Shown: positions 12,009-37,803 of the stretch, piece by piece
How positions within the stretch are numbered: the stretch's first letter is position 1
Layout: every line of letters starts with the position of its first letter
Assembly: GCA_038501625.1 (NCBI GenBank)
Contig: JAZAYU010000005.1
Span: 12,673,484 to 12,737,483 of the forward strand
DNA length: 64,000 nt
From: Corbicula japonica
Taxonomy: Eukaryota > Mollusca > Bivalvia > Venerida > Cyrenidae
Direction: 5' to 3'
Made by a program: the position numbers and the translations under genes
Notes under the pieces: generated by a model
What the model saw: the letters and a program-made list of their open reading frames with translations, nothing else
Databases searched by the model: none
Told to the model about the DNA's origin: nothing

Positions 12009-12180
12009 GTTAATTTCACTTTTAAAGTTTTTCTTAACGTTTCTGCCTAATTTCCTTTAAAGAAATACACATTCACAATAAGCATACACATCTAGATTTT
12101 TTTTACATGAAAAGGTGTGTGCTTGTGTATTTTGATAAAGGCCATTAGTCCGAAACGTTAAGTAAAAGAATGAAATTAAC
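12009..12180. mobile_element. Inverted-repeat element with a hammerhead-like arrangement
   Basis: Outer arms GTTAATTTCA (12009) and TGAAATTAAC (12171) match perfectly, as do CTTAACGTTTC (12033) and GAAACGTTAAG (12152). Inside, GAAATACAC..AAGCATACACA pairs with TGTGTGCTTGTGTATTT. The right side reads TTGATAAAGGCCATTAGTCC followed by GAAAC, a layout like the CUGAUGA-stem II-GAAA core of hammerhead ribozymes, as found in Penelope-like and other retroelements, but with the essential core bases altered. Possibly a decayed element terminus. Confidence 0.5.
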
Positions 12181-12185
12181 TGCGT

Positions 12186-13155
12186 TTTATATTTTGCACT
12201 GGTTATTTGGTTGGACATTAAAAAGATTTTATGAAATATAGACTTTCACAAACCACAGTAGCTGGATTATACAAGACTATTCAATTTTACAACAGCGACT
12301 AGGTAGCTAACAAGTGCTCATGCGTAAGGATACTGGTAAATATTGGAAAACAGTTCGTCATCCTTAACTTTGTCTGATTATTTGGCTTCAATAACACGAC
12401 ATGCCAATGATTTGCTAAATGTCTGTTTTTTATTAATCGGATAAATTAATGTATAGACGTTAACATGATGAAAGATGTGTGTGTATTTGTCTTTTTTCTA
12501 TTGACCCTTTAATTAGTTCATACTAACTAGACAATGAAAAGACCCTTATTTACACTTGAATTGCCTTTGAGTATCATACTACGATAAAAGAAACCCTTTA
12601 TTCTCTTATATAGATTTGATATATTAGTGCGAGAAACACCTCCTTAGCGGTTGAAATTATATTTTTCACAATGGAATGCAGTATTTTTTAAATAATTGCG
12701 ATTGTTGAAATTGTTTGGGAATTTATTTCTATTAATCAGTAATATAACTATTTACCCAGTAAGTGAATTCATTTACTAAATATAATTTGAGGTCGATTAG
12801 CGGTAGACCGACTTAATTTTGTAAATTCTAATTAATAAACACTTACCTATACTAAGTAAAACGTAGTTTTCTTAAATTATTCTACTGCCAAAATGAAAAA
12901 AATAACAACGTTAGATTCCTGTTGTTTTTTTTTAATTTAATGCATTACTTTCCGCACCCATTGCAGTCAGACTGCTCACATAAAAAGGTCTGGGACATCC
13001 ATTACGGATAATTGATCATAGGTTTCCTTCCAGACATTTTCTAAAATTGTATCCTAAATTTCTAAATTAAACAGAGTCCTATTATAACTGTCAGTCGAAA
13101 GTACTTTTTTCATCTGCGTTGTATTTAAATATTACAATAGCGTTGTTTATTACGT
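12186..13155. other. No recognised feature
   Basis: AT-rich intergenic DNA with no ORF of note and no member of the repeat families. Confidence 0.45.
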
Positions 13156-13250
13156 GTGGCGGCTGTAAAAAGTCTCCCCGTATATTCGATCGGTACTGTT
13201 ATCTTTACCAATTTTGAAGTCTCTTTAGCAAGATACACATATTTATTTAA
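13156..13250 (+). repeat. Shared 5' module (B module) joined to R2
   Basis: GGCGGCTGTAAAAAGTCTCC, CCGTATATTCGAT and GGTACTGTTATC match the 5' part of the S1 elements at 35904 and 43148, but here the module leads into an R2 3' region instead of the tRNA-like domain. The same fusion occurs at 45733. Confidence 0.7.
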
Positions 13251-13345
13251 AAATGAGCAGAGCTTCACCCGAGGCTAGGCGGCGTGGACAGTAATATGAA
13301 TCCCCATTACTGTCTATGACCAGGTTGAAAGTTTCATTTTTGAAT
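13251..13345 (+). repeat. R2 repeat, core hairpin part
   Basis: CGAGGCTAGGCGGCGTGGACA and a hairpin GGACAGTAAT / ATTACTGTCT around ATGAATCCCC; the 3' end is short. Confidence 0.7.
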
Positions 13346-13389
13346 GTCACAAGTGACATAGTTGCCATGTGGAATCCCTCCGAGCATTA

Positions 13390-13790
13390 TTAACATATTT
13401 CCATGGAGATGATTCGCCAAGGCAATTTATACATTTTATGTTCGTGTGAGAATCACTCGGGGCAAGTGTGAAGTTGGTGTACATTTAAACCCGGTTAAAA
13501 CCACCGGTGGCAAATATGTTTGATTCTTGAAGGCAGTAACCCTAAACGATTTTATGATTTTGTAGTCTTGTGTACTTAAGCCATCTCCCCTTTTTAAATG
13601 ATTTTTATCAGGAAACTGTGTTTTGGTGTTTGCCTTGTCCTGAATGTTTTACCGTTTTAGTTTTGTTACAATCTTTTTCACTGCTTTAACAAGTAAGCAC
13701 ATTAATATGCTTCGTTTGGCTGTAAGGGGAGACTGTGTTTTGTTAGTGTGGCTATTCCTAATATGCAAATTTCACGTTTATTCAAATATG
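13390..13790 (-). repeat. R1 repeat, diverged, split by insertion
   Basis: GGGGCAAGTGTGAAGTTGGTG and the AAACCCGGTTAAAACC, GGTGGCAAAT segments read as reverse R1. The 5' end (AGGGGAGACTGTGTTTTG, TATGCAAATTTCACG) appears again at 13720-13780 after about 150 unrelated bases. Confidence 0.65.
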
Positions 13791-14254
13791 ACTTACTAAA
13801 TAAATAAATATAAAAGACATACATCTGACGGAGCTCAAATCGAATTTGTTTCTGCTATTGGCATTTACGGTATCTATGTGAGACCTCCATTGAGAACAAA
13901 ATTGAAACGGATTCCCGCGGGAACGTTGTAACCAATGACAGATTATCATACAGGTTGTTGAGATCGCAGTTGCACGCGACTAATAATATTCTCTGTTCAA
14001 GTTAGCGTCCATCTGATAAAGCCATGTAGGGAAAAGGGGAAAAACAGTGATTGCAGAAATATTTAAGTAAATATTTAAATATTTAAGTAATTAACTAGAG
14101 TTAGGGAAAACTTATTTAAGCAAAACGTATCATAACAAACTGGAAAACTGGAAGGTTTTTAGAGACATTGGATAATAAGACACACCTATTCTTTTTGTGG
14201 CAATAGACTTCGAATAAAAACAGAAAAATAGATAGTAGTAGATTGTAAATAACG
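13791..14254 (+). promoter_or_regulatory. Upstream region of the CUB-LDLa gene
   Basis: 464 bases between the last R1 copy and the first coding ATG. It probably holds the 5' UTR and perhaps the promoter or an upstream intron. No clear TATA box can be chosen in such AT-rich DNA. A motif ATATTTAAGTAA repeats near 14060-14090. Confidence 0.3.
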
Positions 14255-28903
<14,649 letters not shown>

Positions 28904-30560
28904 AGATGGGAATTTATTGACTTCTTTGTTTACTTTAGTTTAAATGAAATCAGCGCACTATTTTTCAGCGTTATCCCATGGAGTTATAAAAGCTTTGATT
29001 CCTGATGTAAGTCAGCGTAACACAGAACTGCTTTATTCTGGACAGTTTCATTTTTTTACGTCCTGACCCGCTTCCAATTCATGGACAGAATTTCATTTTA
29101 TCATGGTTCCCGCACTTTTTGTAACCAGGGGCTTTCAAGGACATTCAAAGAATATTTTACACCAAATTAAAAAGGATCAAAACATGCAAGTAATCCTGCT
29201 GGCATGTTTGAGTAAGCAATAAATGCTCAGCAGCACATGAAAACATGAAGAATTTGGTATAAAGAAGGTATAGAACAGGAAGAACGATGCAACTGAATAA
29301 ATATAATTTTATTCAATTATGCATCATACTAATTTAAACGACCTTAATTCATGCTTAAACTTTTCAAGACTGTATTTTATGGACATAATTGACTCTTCAA
29401 GGCGTTGGGTTCATTTTTATTAATTCAAGAACTTTTCTAGATTTCAAGGAATGTGTGGGAAACCTGTTTATCAACCCTGACAAATGCACGTGTACAGGCG
29501 GTTTAATATTTATATTAAATCGAATTTACTCCGCATATATAATACTACTCAAACTTTAATAAGGATCGCTTATAAGATTGTGTTTGTTCCTAACATAATG
29601 TTAAAACGTTAAAATATTTTCTGGGATTCTGAAAATTCGTTCATTTGTCATCAGATTTGTGCCAAAAACGGGAATGATCCGACAAACTATTGAAGCGGTT
29701 CAGAGGTTGAAACTTGGTAGAGTCAAAAACTCGGGATAACACGAAAGCGATCCCTATCAAATTTTGAGTAGTATATAACAGTACATATTTTTAAAATGTT
29801 TAAAAATGTTAAAATGTCTGTACTTATATTTGGGTTCATATTTTTACGCCCATGTAAATGAATAAATGGTTTGAAAATTATACATGTTTGTTGATATTTA
29901 CTCTATTGTTTCTCTATTAATTCTTTTATATGATATAGTTGCAGCTTCTTCTGAGAATATTTTTGTATATTTTAGTGTAAGAAATTAGAATTGTACCACA
30001 CATTATGTCTTATTATCACAAATGAAAAATGAAAGTAAGATCAAAGTCGTTGGTAATAAGTTTCGTAACAGATAATGACAAAACAGTGAAACATAAAATT
30101 TGTATTTCTTTAAAGTCTAAGCTACAACTCTTAAAGACATGTATAATGGCTAACCTCTTCATACAATAAGTTATACACACCTGGCTTGTTGATTACTTTA
30201 TTCAGACCTAAGTCTACCGAGAAAAATTGTATTGTAGTTCACAAAACCAAAAGACACATGCCAACTGAAATGTTAAGCTGAAAACAATTTTGTAGATTGT
30301 ATTCGTCTTTGTATTTCAATTTTAAAATAAATCGTTTCGTAATGAATAATGTGCGGCAATGAATAGCTTGGTTTGTTTTTCGTTATATTGTTTTTTTCTT
30401 ACTGTTGAATAAGATGTTTGCACTTAATTTCTGTCATAACTCTACATTTCTATAACTTTTTTCTGCTTTATAGGTATCGCTTATTCCAAAGCTATATCTT
30501 ATTTTCCTCTTTTATTATTCTGTTGTATAAAGATGCCACTAAAGTATGAATAAAATATGT
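28904..30560 (+). other. 3' UTR and downstream region with several poly(A) signals
   Basis: AT-rich DNA after the stop codon. AATAAA hexamers occur at 29218, 29296, 29861, 30326 and 30549, so the 3' UTR could be from about 0.3 to 1.65 kb. I cannot tell which is used. No repeat family of the window is seen here, in contrast to the flanks. Confidence 0.45.
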
Positions 30561-31312
30561 CCAGCTAATGTCGATAATCAGGAACAACAAATTTGTAATT
30601 ATAAAATGCCCCATAGGGTACTCACTGGGACATGAAACATATTGTACGAAGTCTGAAACAACGAATTAAATATGTTACAAACTGTAACGAAGGTCAGATC
30701 CAATTTATTGACCAAATACTTATACATGAAAATGCTGTTCGTGAAAATCCTAGCTTCAACGCTTAGGTACATTTTTAATGGCAAATCTCTTCATATATCA
30801 AGGTATATCATACATATTTTATATCATATCGGCTTCTCGGGTATGCGTTATTCTCCAAAGACAGCTTGTATATGATTGTTCGTACCAGACTCTTGAAGTG
30901 AAAGAGACCCTTGAGAAAAACTTTTTTGTCATTTATGTGAATTGCATGTTCAGTCACATTGACATTGTATAAATATTGCTGCCCCTTTTTGCTTTTCCAT
31001 ATTGTAACAGTCTTGATCGTTAACTAAAACATCTTCATATTGTTATAAAGATAGTTCAAGCTTTCCTACAAACGTTTTCAAATTGAACGAAAATATTTAT
31101 TTAAACCTTTTTGATATTCTGCCACCTCATATGTAGCAATTTTCAATAAAGAAAAAATGGAAAATTTCATGGTATAGTGTTGGAAAAGGTACATATTTTA
31201 AACGCTATGGAACAGCGTCACCTCGTTTGCACGACTGTTATTCAAGTTATGTGTAACGGAGGACCTTCACGATACATCACTGAACGATTTTTATTGTATA
31301 AATATATAATAT
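30561..31312. other. No recognised feature
   Basis: AT-rich intergenic DNA beyond the last poly(A) signal. Short overlapping ORFs on both strands are random. Confidence 0.4.
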
Positions 31313-31597
31313 ACTGAACAAAAATAAAAAGTATCAACTTTTTATGCCTAAATTCTCATTAACACATGTTCATTTAATAAGGAACGCTTTGAATGGTGTT
31401 TTGTAAGTAAATCTCAGTTGTTTTAAAGTTAATTGTTCATAAATAAAAACTTCCACACCTAAACCCGAGGAACTGCCAATCAAATAACAATTAATCGTGG
31501 ATAACAAAACAATACATATTCAATTTAAAGGGAGGTAATTGGAAATGGTTTGAATTTCTAGCGTTGTTTATCGAGCGCTAGTTGTTTTATTGATAAT
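31313..31597 (+). mobile_element. Mariner/Tc1-like remnant, one end
   Basis: Begins TACTGAACAAAAATAAAAAG, a terminus typical of small mariner/Tc1-type inverted-repeat elements next to TA. The body (GGAACGCTTTGAATGGTG, AAGGGAGGTAATTG, GTTTATCGAGCGCTAGTTG) matches 46441-46722 in reverse. The other end is missing. Confidence 0.6.
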
Positions 31598-32159
31598 ATT
31601 TTGTGATTTTATTGATCACAAAAGGTAGAGAAAGTAACTATATTCAATTAAATGTGAATAATTCAAAGAATCGCTCACAATTTACTGAATCCCTAATTAT
31701 AGCAAACGGAAAGATAACTAAAGTGTGGCTGCAGATTTTCAAGAACACTTTATCCCTTCGCAATGAACACAGAAAAGCAAATGTGTACACATATAGAATT
31801 TCGAGGTTTTGTTTTAAAATTGTACAAATTCAAAATAGGAAAGTGGATACTTTTTTTTGTTGAGAATATATTATATAATGTAGAAATCACAACGATGTGT
31901 GGTGGTTAAGTTGGTGCTCAGCAAACTTTTGGGTATCTCCATATCACTGTAAGCATTGTTCATCTTCGTGAACTGTAGCTTGGAATTTTACTTCTTTTCC
32001 GTTAAGAGACTCAACCACTCAACCTAAACAATCAAATTAAATGTTGAATGAGGTTATCTCTTTGATAGGTTGATTAAAAACAGAAACTTTTGACAATTAG
32101 ATCTTAGAATACATTATTCTGAAATATGTCAAAATTTGGTCATGTGGCATAGATTAAAA
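31598..32159. other. No recognised feature
   Basis: A small palindrome (TTTTGTGA / TCACAAAA at 31599-31623) and AT-rich DNA. ORF 31603-31863 looks random. Confidence 0.4.
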
Positions 32160-32228
32160 GGAAACTTCAAAGGCCACCGAACACTACAAATCAAGAAAAT
32201 AATGAAGACTCGGTTTGTTTGAGACTTA
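32160..32228 (-). repeat. R2 repeat fragment
   Basis: GGAAACTTCAAAGGCCACCGAACAC..AGACTCGGTTTGTTTGAG: reverse 3' tail of R2 only. Confidence 0.65.
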
Positions 32229-33557
32229 TTTTCAAACGCGGTTTTGGAAGACCATATTGTTGCATAACTTCGCCGACTAATTCAATACTCATCAATATTT
32301 CACAAGTAAAGAGTGAAAATAAGTTTCAGTCAGAACGAATTTGTGCAGGTACGCTGCGTACATTTATCCCTCGTCAATATGGGCAACCCCACACACCCAC
32401 ATTAAATGACAGAAAAAGCGAAAACTACGTTAAAAAGAAAGAAATTTAATTTATGGTGATTTTCTATATACAAAGCCTGCCGATATATACAAAGAAACAG
32501 TAACTGTGAATATTTTGAACAAATCTTCTGTTCTCAACACCCTTCGGAGCAAGAAATTAATAAAAACGCTGATGCGACTGTACCGGAATGCTTCTTACTA
32601 TGTTACGGCTAAGAACAGACAACACTACTGCGATGTTAAAATAAATGAAAATGGAACGCCACACACTACAAAAGGATTTTCTGAACAGTCAGTGAATAAG
32701 CTATATATTGGCCATGTGTCTAAGTGTATAGACAAATCTCGTTGTTTGATTTTATTCTCCATGAATTCTCATAAATATGGTGTAGTCGTGGTCGTAAAGC
32801 GTCAACTCTAATAACAAGAGGACATTTTACGACTAGAATTAGTATTATCACAGCTTTCTGAATGCCGATATGAAAAATTTGAATAAGAATTTCCATAAAT
32901 ATGGCCGAAGGTACTTCGAATTATTGCAATTTATGTCCGTCTCGCTGCCAGAATTTCCATATTTTTGGACTTGGGAATTCATTTATATATAACAAGATGC
33001 AATAACATCGATAGTAAGATGGGTCAAATAACTGTCACTGGACAAACGAGAGTAATTACAGAAAATGAATATGAAATTTGTAATGTATAACATAATGATC
33101 GTGATATAATAATATGCAAGTCAGAAATTAATTATTTTAGGGTTATTATTTTTTGTTTTACTATTCAATAGTATCTTTTCAATAAACCACGGTTTTTGAT
33201 GTCAAAAATTAAATATTGTTCAAATCTTATGAAATTTGGTCAGAATAATGTGTGAGGATCGCTTTATTGTTATATGCAAAATATTTTCACTTGCCGACGA
33301 CGGATATAAAAAACAGCGCCATCTATGAAGGCACTCTGGTTTCCTCCGTTTTTCCTCAAACGTAGAGATTTAACTATGTAGTTAACGCTTAAATGATATG
33401 AAATTTGCTTTGAACATGCACCAATACAAGTATTATAAGAATTATATATAATCTTTGAATTGAGACTTTCTATGTGCTTGAAATATCATAATATTCTACA
33501 TAGCGCGAGCTTTTTTCCCGTGATCTTCCTGATTTGTGGACGTAGCGGTGTTAGTTA
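32229..33557. other. No recognised feature
   Basis: Two adjacent + frames (32219-32449 and 32506-32811) are open for 76 and 101 codons, but the second has no ATG start and neither shows a domain. Possibly a decayed element; no support. Confidence 0.35.
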
Positions 33558-33622
33558 GGTTCCCATTTTGAAGCTGTGTCTTCTGAACGTGGCCATTCCT
33601 GATACGCATATTTCACTTTTTT
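33558..33622 (-). repeat. R1 repeat, 5' tip
   Basis: GAAGCTGTGTCTTCTGAACG..CCATTCCTGATACGCATATTTC: the R1 end only. Confidence 0.75.
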
Positions 33623-33757
33623 ATATCATTTAAAGTAAACAATCATAATATCACTAACATTGTGCAGTGTGGTGGTCCATGAAAATAAGTCAGTATTTTT
33701 ATCAGTATTACACACTTCATGACGATAACGTTAATTGGCGTTACTTTCGTGTTTTTG

Positions 33758-33800
33758 TCGGGAGAGGGGAGGGGGCGTGGAGGGGTGCCGGCGGGGCATA
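33758..33800 (+). other. G-rich block with G-quadruplex pattern
   Basis: Four or more runs of three to five G within 27 bases (GGGAGAGGGGAGGGGGCG, then AGGGG), standing out from the AT-rich surroundings. Confidence 0.7.
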
Positions 33801-34438
33801 GTGATGTGGCTGTCAAGTTAAAATCAATTTGATGTTTAAAATCTGTTTGTTTTGTCTTAGTTCATCTCTTTGTAATCAAGCAAAGTGGAGCAATATACAA
33901 AGTCTGTGTCCATTATACTTACTACGTCATACTAAGAAAAACAGACCACCCTGTTATAATACTGTTATAACTATGTGCAGTAACTGCTATAACATTTACC
34001 TGAAGCATGAACTTGAAATTTGTCAGCATCCAACATAGTATCACCATTAATTACATACAATTGATTTTGACATATTATTAAACAAATTCTCTTATTGTGC
34101 TAAATAGGCGACAATTCAACCATAATTTATGCAATTAGCGACTATTATTTGTATCATATGCTGTACGAACGATATAACAAATGATTTCCATTACAAGAAT
34201 TATCAGGGGAAATTCAATTCTATGTTTTCAATCGATAAAATGTTCGGATTATAAAGGACAATGATTGTAGGTTTTAAAATCAACCTTCTTAATGAGAGCA
34301 CTTGGGAATAATCCTGGTCGCGAGGTAAACTGATGTTTAATCTTTGTCATAGGTTTGAATTACAATTATTAAGCAAAACTGTACATCCACTACAGACTTA
34401 GCAAATAGATGGAAAAACTTTGTAAGCCATCGGACTCG
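33801..34438. other. No recognised feature
   Basis: AT-rich spacer before the second copy of the duplicated segment. Confidence 0.4.
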
Positions 34439-34734
34439 AAACAAGAAATATCTTTAAAAAAGATAAACGGCGTTGATAGAAAAGATTTATATATATACAT
34501 GTACATGTATACATGTACATGTATATAAGAAAGAAAGAAATATAGAGAGGCGAAGCAGACACATTTTAGTTATTTTATTTTACTTGTTATAGCTGTTGAC
34601 GAATCCTCCCTGCCTTCTTAGTATGACCTAGAGATTAAGCGACCGAGTCATGACAACTCATAAATTTATTGAAAATGTCTTTCAAAAAATGTTGAATCTG
34701 TTGCAACAATTTCATACGGTGATAATAAGTCGAT

Positions 34735-34940
34735 TAAAAAAGTGAAATATGCATATCAGGAATGGCTACATTCAGAAAAAACAGCCTCCCCACACAGTAA
34801 AGAAGAAGAGGGAGAGAGAGCATGGTCAATAAAATGATCAGTTTCAAAATGGACACCACAAAGAATAAACAAAAATGATAACCCGAGGGGTTACCGCCTT
34901 GGAACGGTCAATGGCAAATCAAATTTCCACAGGGTTTTTA
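34735..34940 (+). repeat. R1 repeat inside copy B
   Basis: Better preserved than its partner in copy A: AAAAGTGAAATATGCATATC, ATGGCTACATTCAG, CCTCCCCACACAG, AATGGACACCACAAAG and GGGTTACCGCCTTGGAACGG. Confidence 0.85.
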
Positions 34941-35129
34941 ACCAGAAGCAATACCTTACATTAAGTCTTGATCTACATTTATTCAGTTTCAATAAAATAC
35001 CTTTTGTAGAGTTAGAACTCAAGATGAATATATGTCCTTAAATTTAATAAATATAAATAATAACAGCTTGTTGCAAGAGCAAAATCTACCAACTTTTAGG
35101 TAAATTAACTTTCAAAAAAGTGTACCTCC

Positions 35130-35202
35130 TGAGTACTGAACCCGGGACCACCGCTTGCGAGGCGAGAGAGTTAGCCACTACACTACAGAGAACTTGACTT
35201 TC
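35130..35202 (-). repeat. tRNA-derived (SINE-like) domain, copy B
   Basis: Minus strand TGTAGTGTAGTGGCTAAC and CCCGGGTTCAGTACTC at tRNA spacing, with CTCGCAA at the anticodon loop. Slightly closer to a tRNA-Val than copy A (the CCCGGGTTC T-arm is intact on its 5' side). Confidence 0.65.
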
Positions 35203-35903
35203 GCACTTGAAATTAACAATCAGTATCAAACGAACTAGAAAGGAACTAGTAAGAACTAGAAATATCTGCACTTTACGTTCGTTTTACACTTTTAGTATTG
35301 TACGCAATACACAAATGTTTACCTGACAGCCAAAAATGTTCCATATAAAATTGTATTTAAGCCATCAATATTGACTTAACTGGTTATTTAAATCGTAAAT
35401 ATCTTTTTCTCCAATACAATTATCGCTTTTAAAAACGAAAATGCTCGAACATGTAAGTGCCAGGTAGCGGTCTAAATACTTACACAAAATATAAAAACCT
35501 TTACGGTAATCGTAAACTACACCCAAAAAACCAATCGAAATAATCTACATGTATTTGATTTTCCCGCTGCATAGTAATAAAAAAACCCACTAGATACCTC
35601 TCCACCCTGCTAGATGCCTCTCTGGTGTAAATAGCTACCAATCGAAATAGTTTATTTCTTTTTCCCGCTGCATAATAATAGAATATGAGTATTATATACA
35701 ACGTTTCATTGTTCGAAAAACTAGGTCAAAAGTGAGCTTAGACAGCTAACGCCGAAAAAATCAAAATATTGCAGGGTACAACTTTTGCATATGGTTAACT
35801 TTTAACTTTTTGGTAAACTAGCCATAATACATTCTCACATGTCATTTACTCCCAGGTAGAGGCAATATTATTTGAATTTCACCGTAGCGCTATTTGTGCA
35901 GTG

Positions 35904-36127
35904 TTGCGGCCGTAAAAAGTCTTCCCGTACATATAGTCAGTACTGTTATCAGTAAAATAACCCGTACCGATGTCGTGCAGTGATGATAACGTATATCAGG
36001 GCTATCAGATCAACCTTTAGCGGTTGTTCCGGTTAGCTCAATTGGTTGCGTCGTCCGGATTGCAGGGCTAGGCGCTGTCGCCGTGAGCTGCGGGTTCTCT
36101 CCCAGGTAGAGGCAATATCATTTCAAA
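35904..36127 (+). repeat. S1 composite element (B module + tRNA-like domain)
   Basis: B module: GGCCGTAAAAAGTCTTCC, AGTCAGTACTGTTATCAG, AACCCGTACCG, GTATATCAGGGCTATC. Then the tRNA-like domain: TTAGCTCAATTGG (box A) at 36033 and GGGTTCTCTCCC (box B) near 36092, ending GGCAATATCATTT. The tRNA-like part is at the 3' end, unlike ordinary SINEs. Confidence 0.75.
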
Positions 36128-36914
36128 TCCGTCTTAATTTTTCGAACTAATGTTAGACTATTGTGCTTTAATTTCTCTGACCCTTTCTTTGTAACTTTTA
36201 AAATAGTCTTTAGAATGTTTTTTTACTTTCAACTTCCTAGTACAGCTGTCATCTCAACGAATCCTATTAAATTGTTATTCAGAATAGAAAAAGAACAAAA
36301 CACCGGTCTGCATATCACCAACTTTAGCGAATTTTCTAGTACAATGTTCTGTAACTGTTACAGTGTGACAGAATTAAGATAACCTATATTTGTGTCCCTT
36401 TGCAGCATAGAGAAAAGTTACGTTAAACGAACTAAATTGTATATTTTATTTGTACGTCCAAAATGTTATAAACATAGATAACTACCATGCCACCCAGCTA
36501 GACGGTTCTATTTTAATAATTTGTTTTTGTCAGTTTATTAACTTATTTAGTTGTTGTTGTTTTTTTCAGTTGATATACTGGCATAGCCAGTAAGTTTTTG
36601 AGAGATAAGGGAAATTAACATTAAACAAATAAAACTTGCCTGTTAGAGTTAGTTTTCGTGGAATCATTTACTTATACCAGGGTAACATATCGCAGAAGAT
36701 AGGAACGGCAGCCAGTATATAAGAGTACCAATAAAGCACATACCAGGGTGTTTTATCGCCTTGTTAGCTTCATACTTGTCGTCATATTTTTATTTTGGAT
36801 ATTAAATTTTCCTTTTTTTTTCCTTTTTTCATTAATACATTAATAATTAGCAATATATAGGTATCTTTCTTTTACAGGTATCTTCTCAGATGTACATATT
36901 CTTTCTTTAATTTC
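36128..36914. other. No recognised feature
   Basis: AT-rich; ORF 36161-36382 has no recognisable domain. Confidence 0.4.
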
Positions 36915-37025
36915 GTAACTTCATTTTCGTTAATTTTCTATGTTGTTCATTTTTGAAATTGATCATTTTAGAAACCCATACCCTCTTTTTCTCTCTGCTT
37001 TTTGGATGTGTGGGAAGGCTGTATG
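36915..37025 (-). repeat. R1 repeat, 5' fragment
   Basis: TTTCGTTAATTTTCTATG, GAAATTGATCATTTTAG, CTCTCTGCTTTTTGG and TGTGTGGGAAGGCTGT in reverse R1 order. Confidence 0.75.
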
Positions 37026-37649
37026 TTAAAGATAAGAGAATCCCTCTTGTTATTATTAATGATCCCATTTCCGATGGAACTTTAGGGGCTGTGATAATAT
37101 TTTAAATATAATTGAAACGCTTAGAAACGGTTAAAATACAGTATGTGGAGACATAAATTCAGTCATAGTTCCATTTAAGACTGTGAAAATCGAAAGGAAA
37201 AGCAAGGGATAAGTTCTTGCACTATAAAAAATTGATTATTTTTATCCATTCCGACAATTTTATCCTGAATTGAAAAAGGATATACAAGGTGAAGGCCAAA
37301 CCCACTACAGCCCGTTATATAACATTTATTTATTAATTTTAAAATCTTTCTTACATTTCATTAGCAAATGCGATATACTTCCAAGTGTTTAATATGATAC
37401 TATCTGTATTTGATTATAAGTTATCAGTAAATTTCGACAGACTTTTAATGGAACTAAGGTGAAAATCTATTTCATATGCATCCTTCAAAAAAGGAGACGT
37501 GTAAAGGTCAACACCTGAAAACGAATGCGTACGGTACGTCCACAGCCATTAGCCATATAACCCAGAGCATTCTACCAACTGAGTTAGACGAGACACCCCA
37601 AAAAAAAGCTTCGCGGATAATCCTGATAAAAGTGACCGTCATCACATGA
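37026..37649. other. No recognised feature
   Basis: AT-rich; a short R2-unrelated C/A stretch near 37590 only. Confidence 0.4.
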
Positions 37650-37803
37650 CATGGGCTGAAGGTTATAAAGCTGAGATTAGAAACCAGTCTCAAATCTCAA
37701 GAATCTGATTGGCTAATATGGCGACTGATCGCCATTTCAGCCAATCAGATGCTTGAGATTTGAGACTGGTTTCCATGCTCAGTTTTATAACCTTGGGCAA
37801 TGG
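37650..37803. mobile_element. PAL element, full length
   Basis: GGGCTGAAGGTTATAAAGC..CTTGGGCAATGG. Long arms (GGAAACCAGTCTCAAATCTC against GAGATTTGAGACTGG) meet at a GGCGACTGATCGCC centre. Whole unit about 150 bp. Confidence 0.9.

Larger units (their letters stand above)
34439..35760. repeat. Duplicated 1.3-kb segment, copy B
   Basis: Partner of 6962-8226 in the same orientation. Slightly longer because of an expanded self-complementary ACATGTACATGTAT stretch near 34495-34528 and a short insertion near 35290. It shows 5' and 3' limits identical to copy A and includes the same internal R1 and tRNA-like parts. Confidence 0.8.

Noticed and set aside
32506..32811. 101-codon open frame
   Set aside because: No ATG at its start, no domain, no homologous copy in the window.
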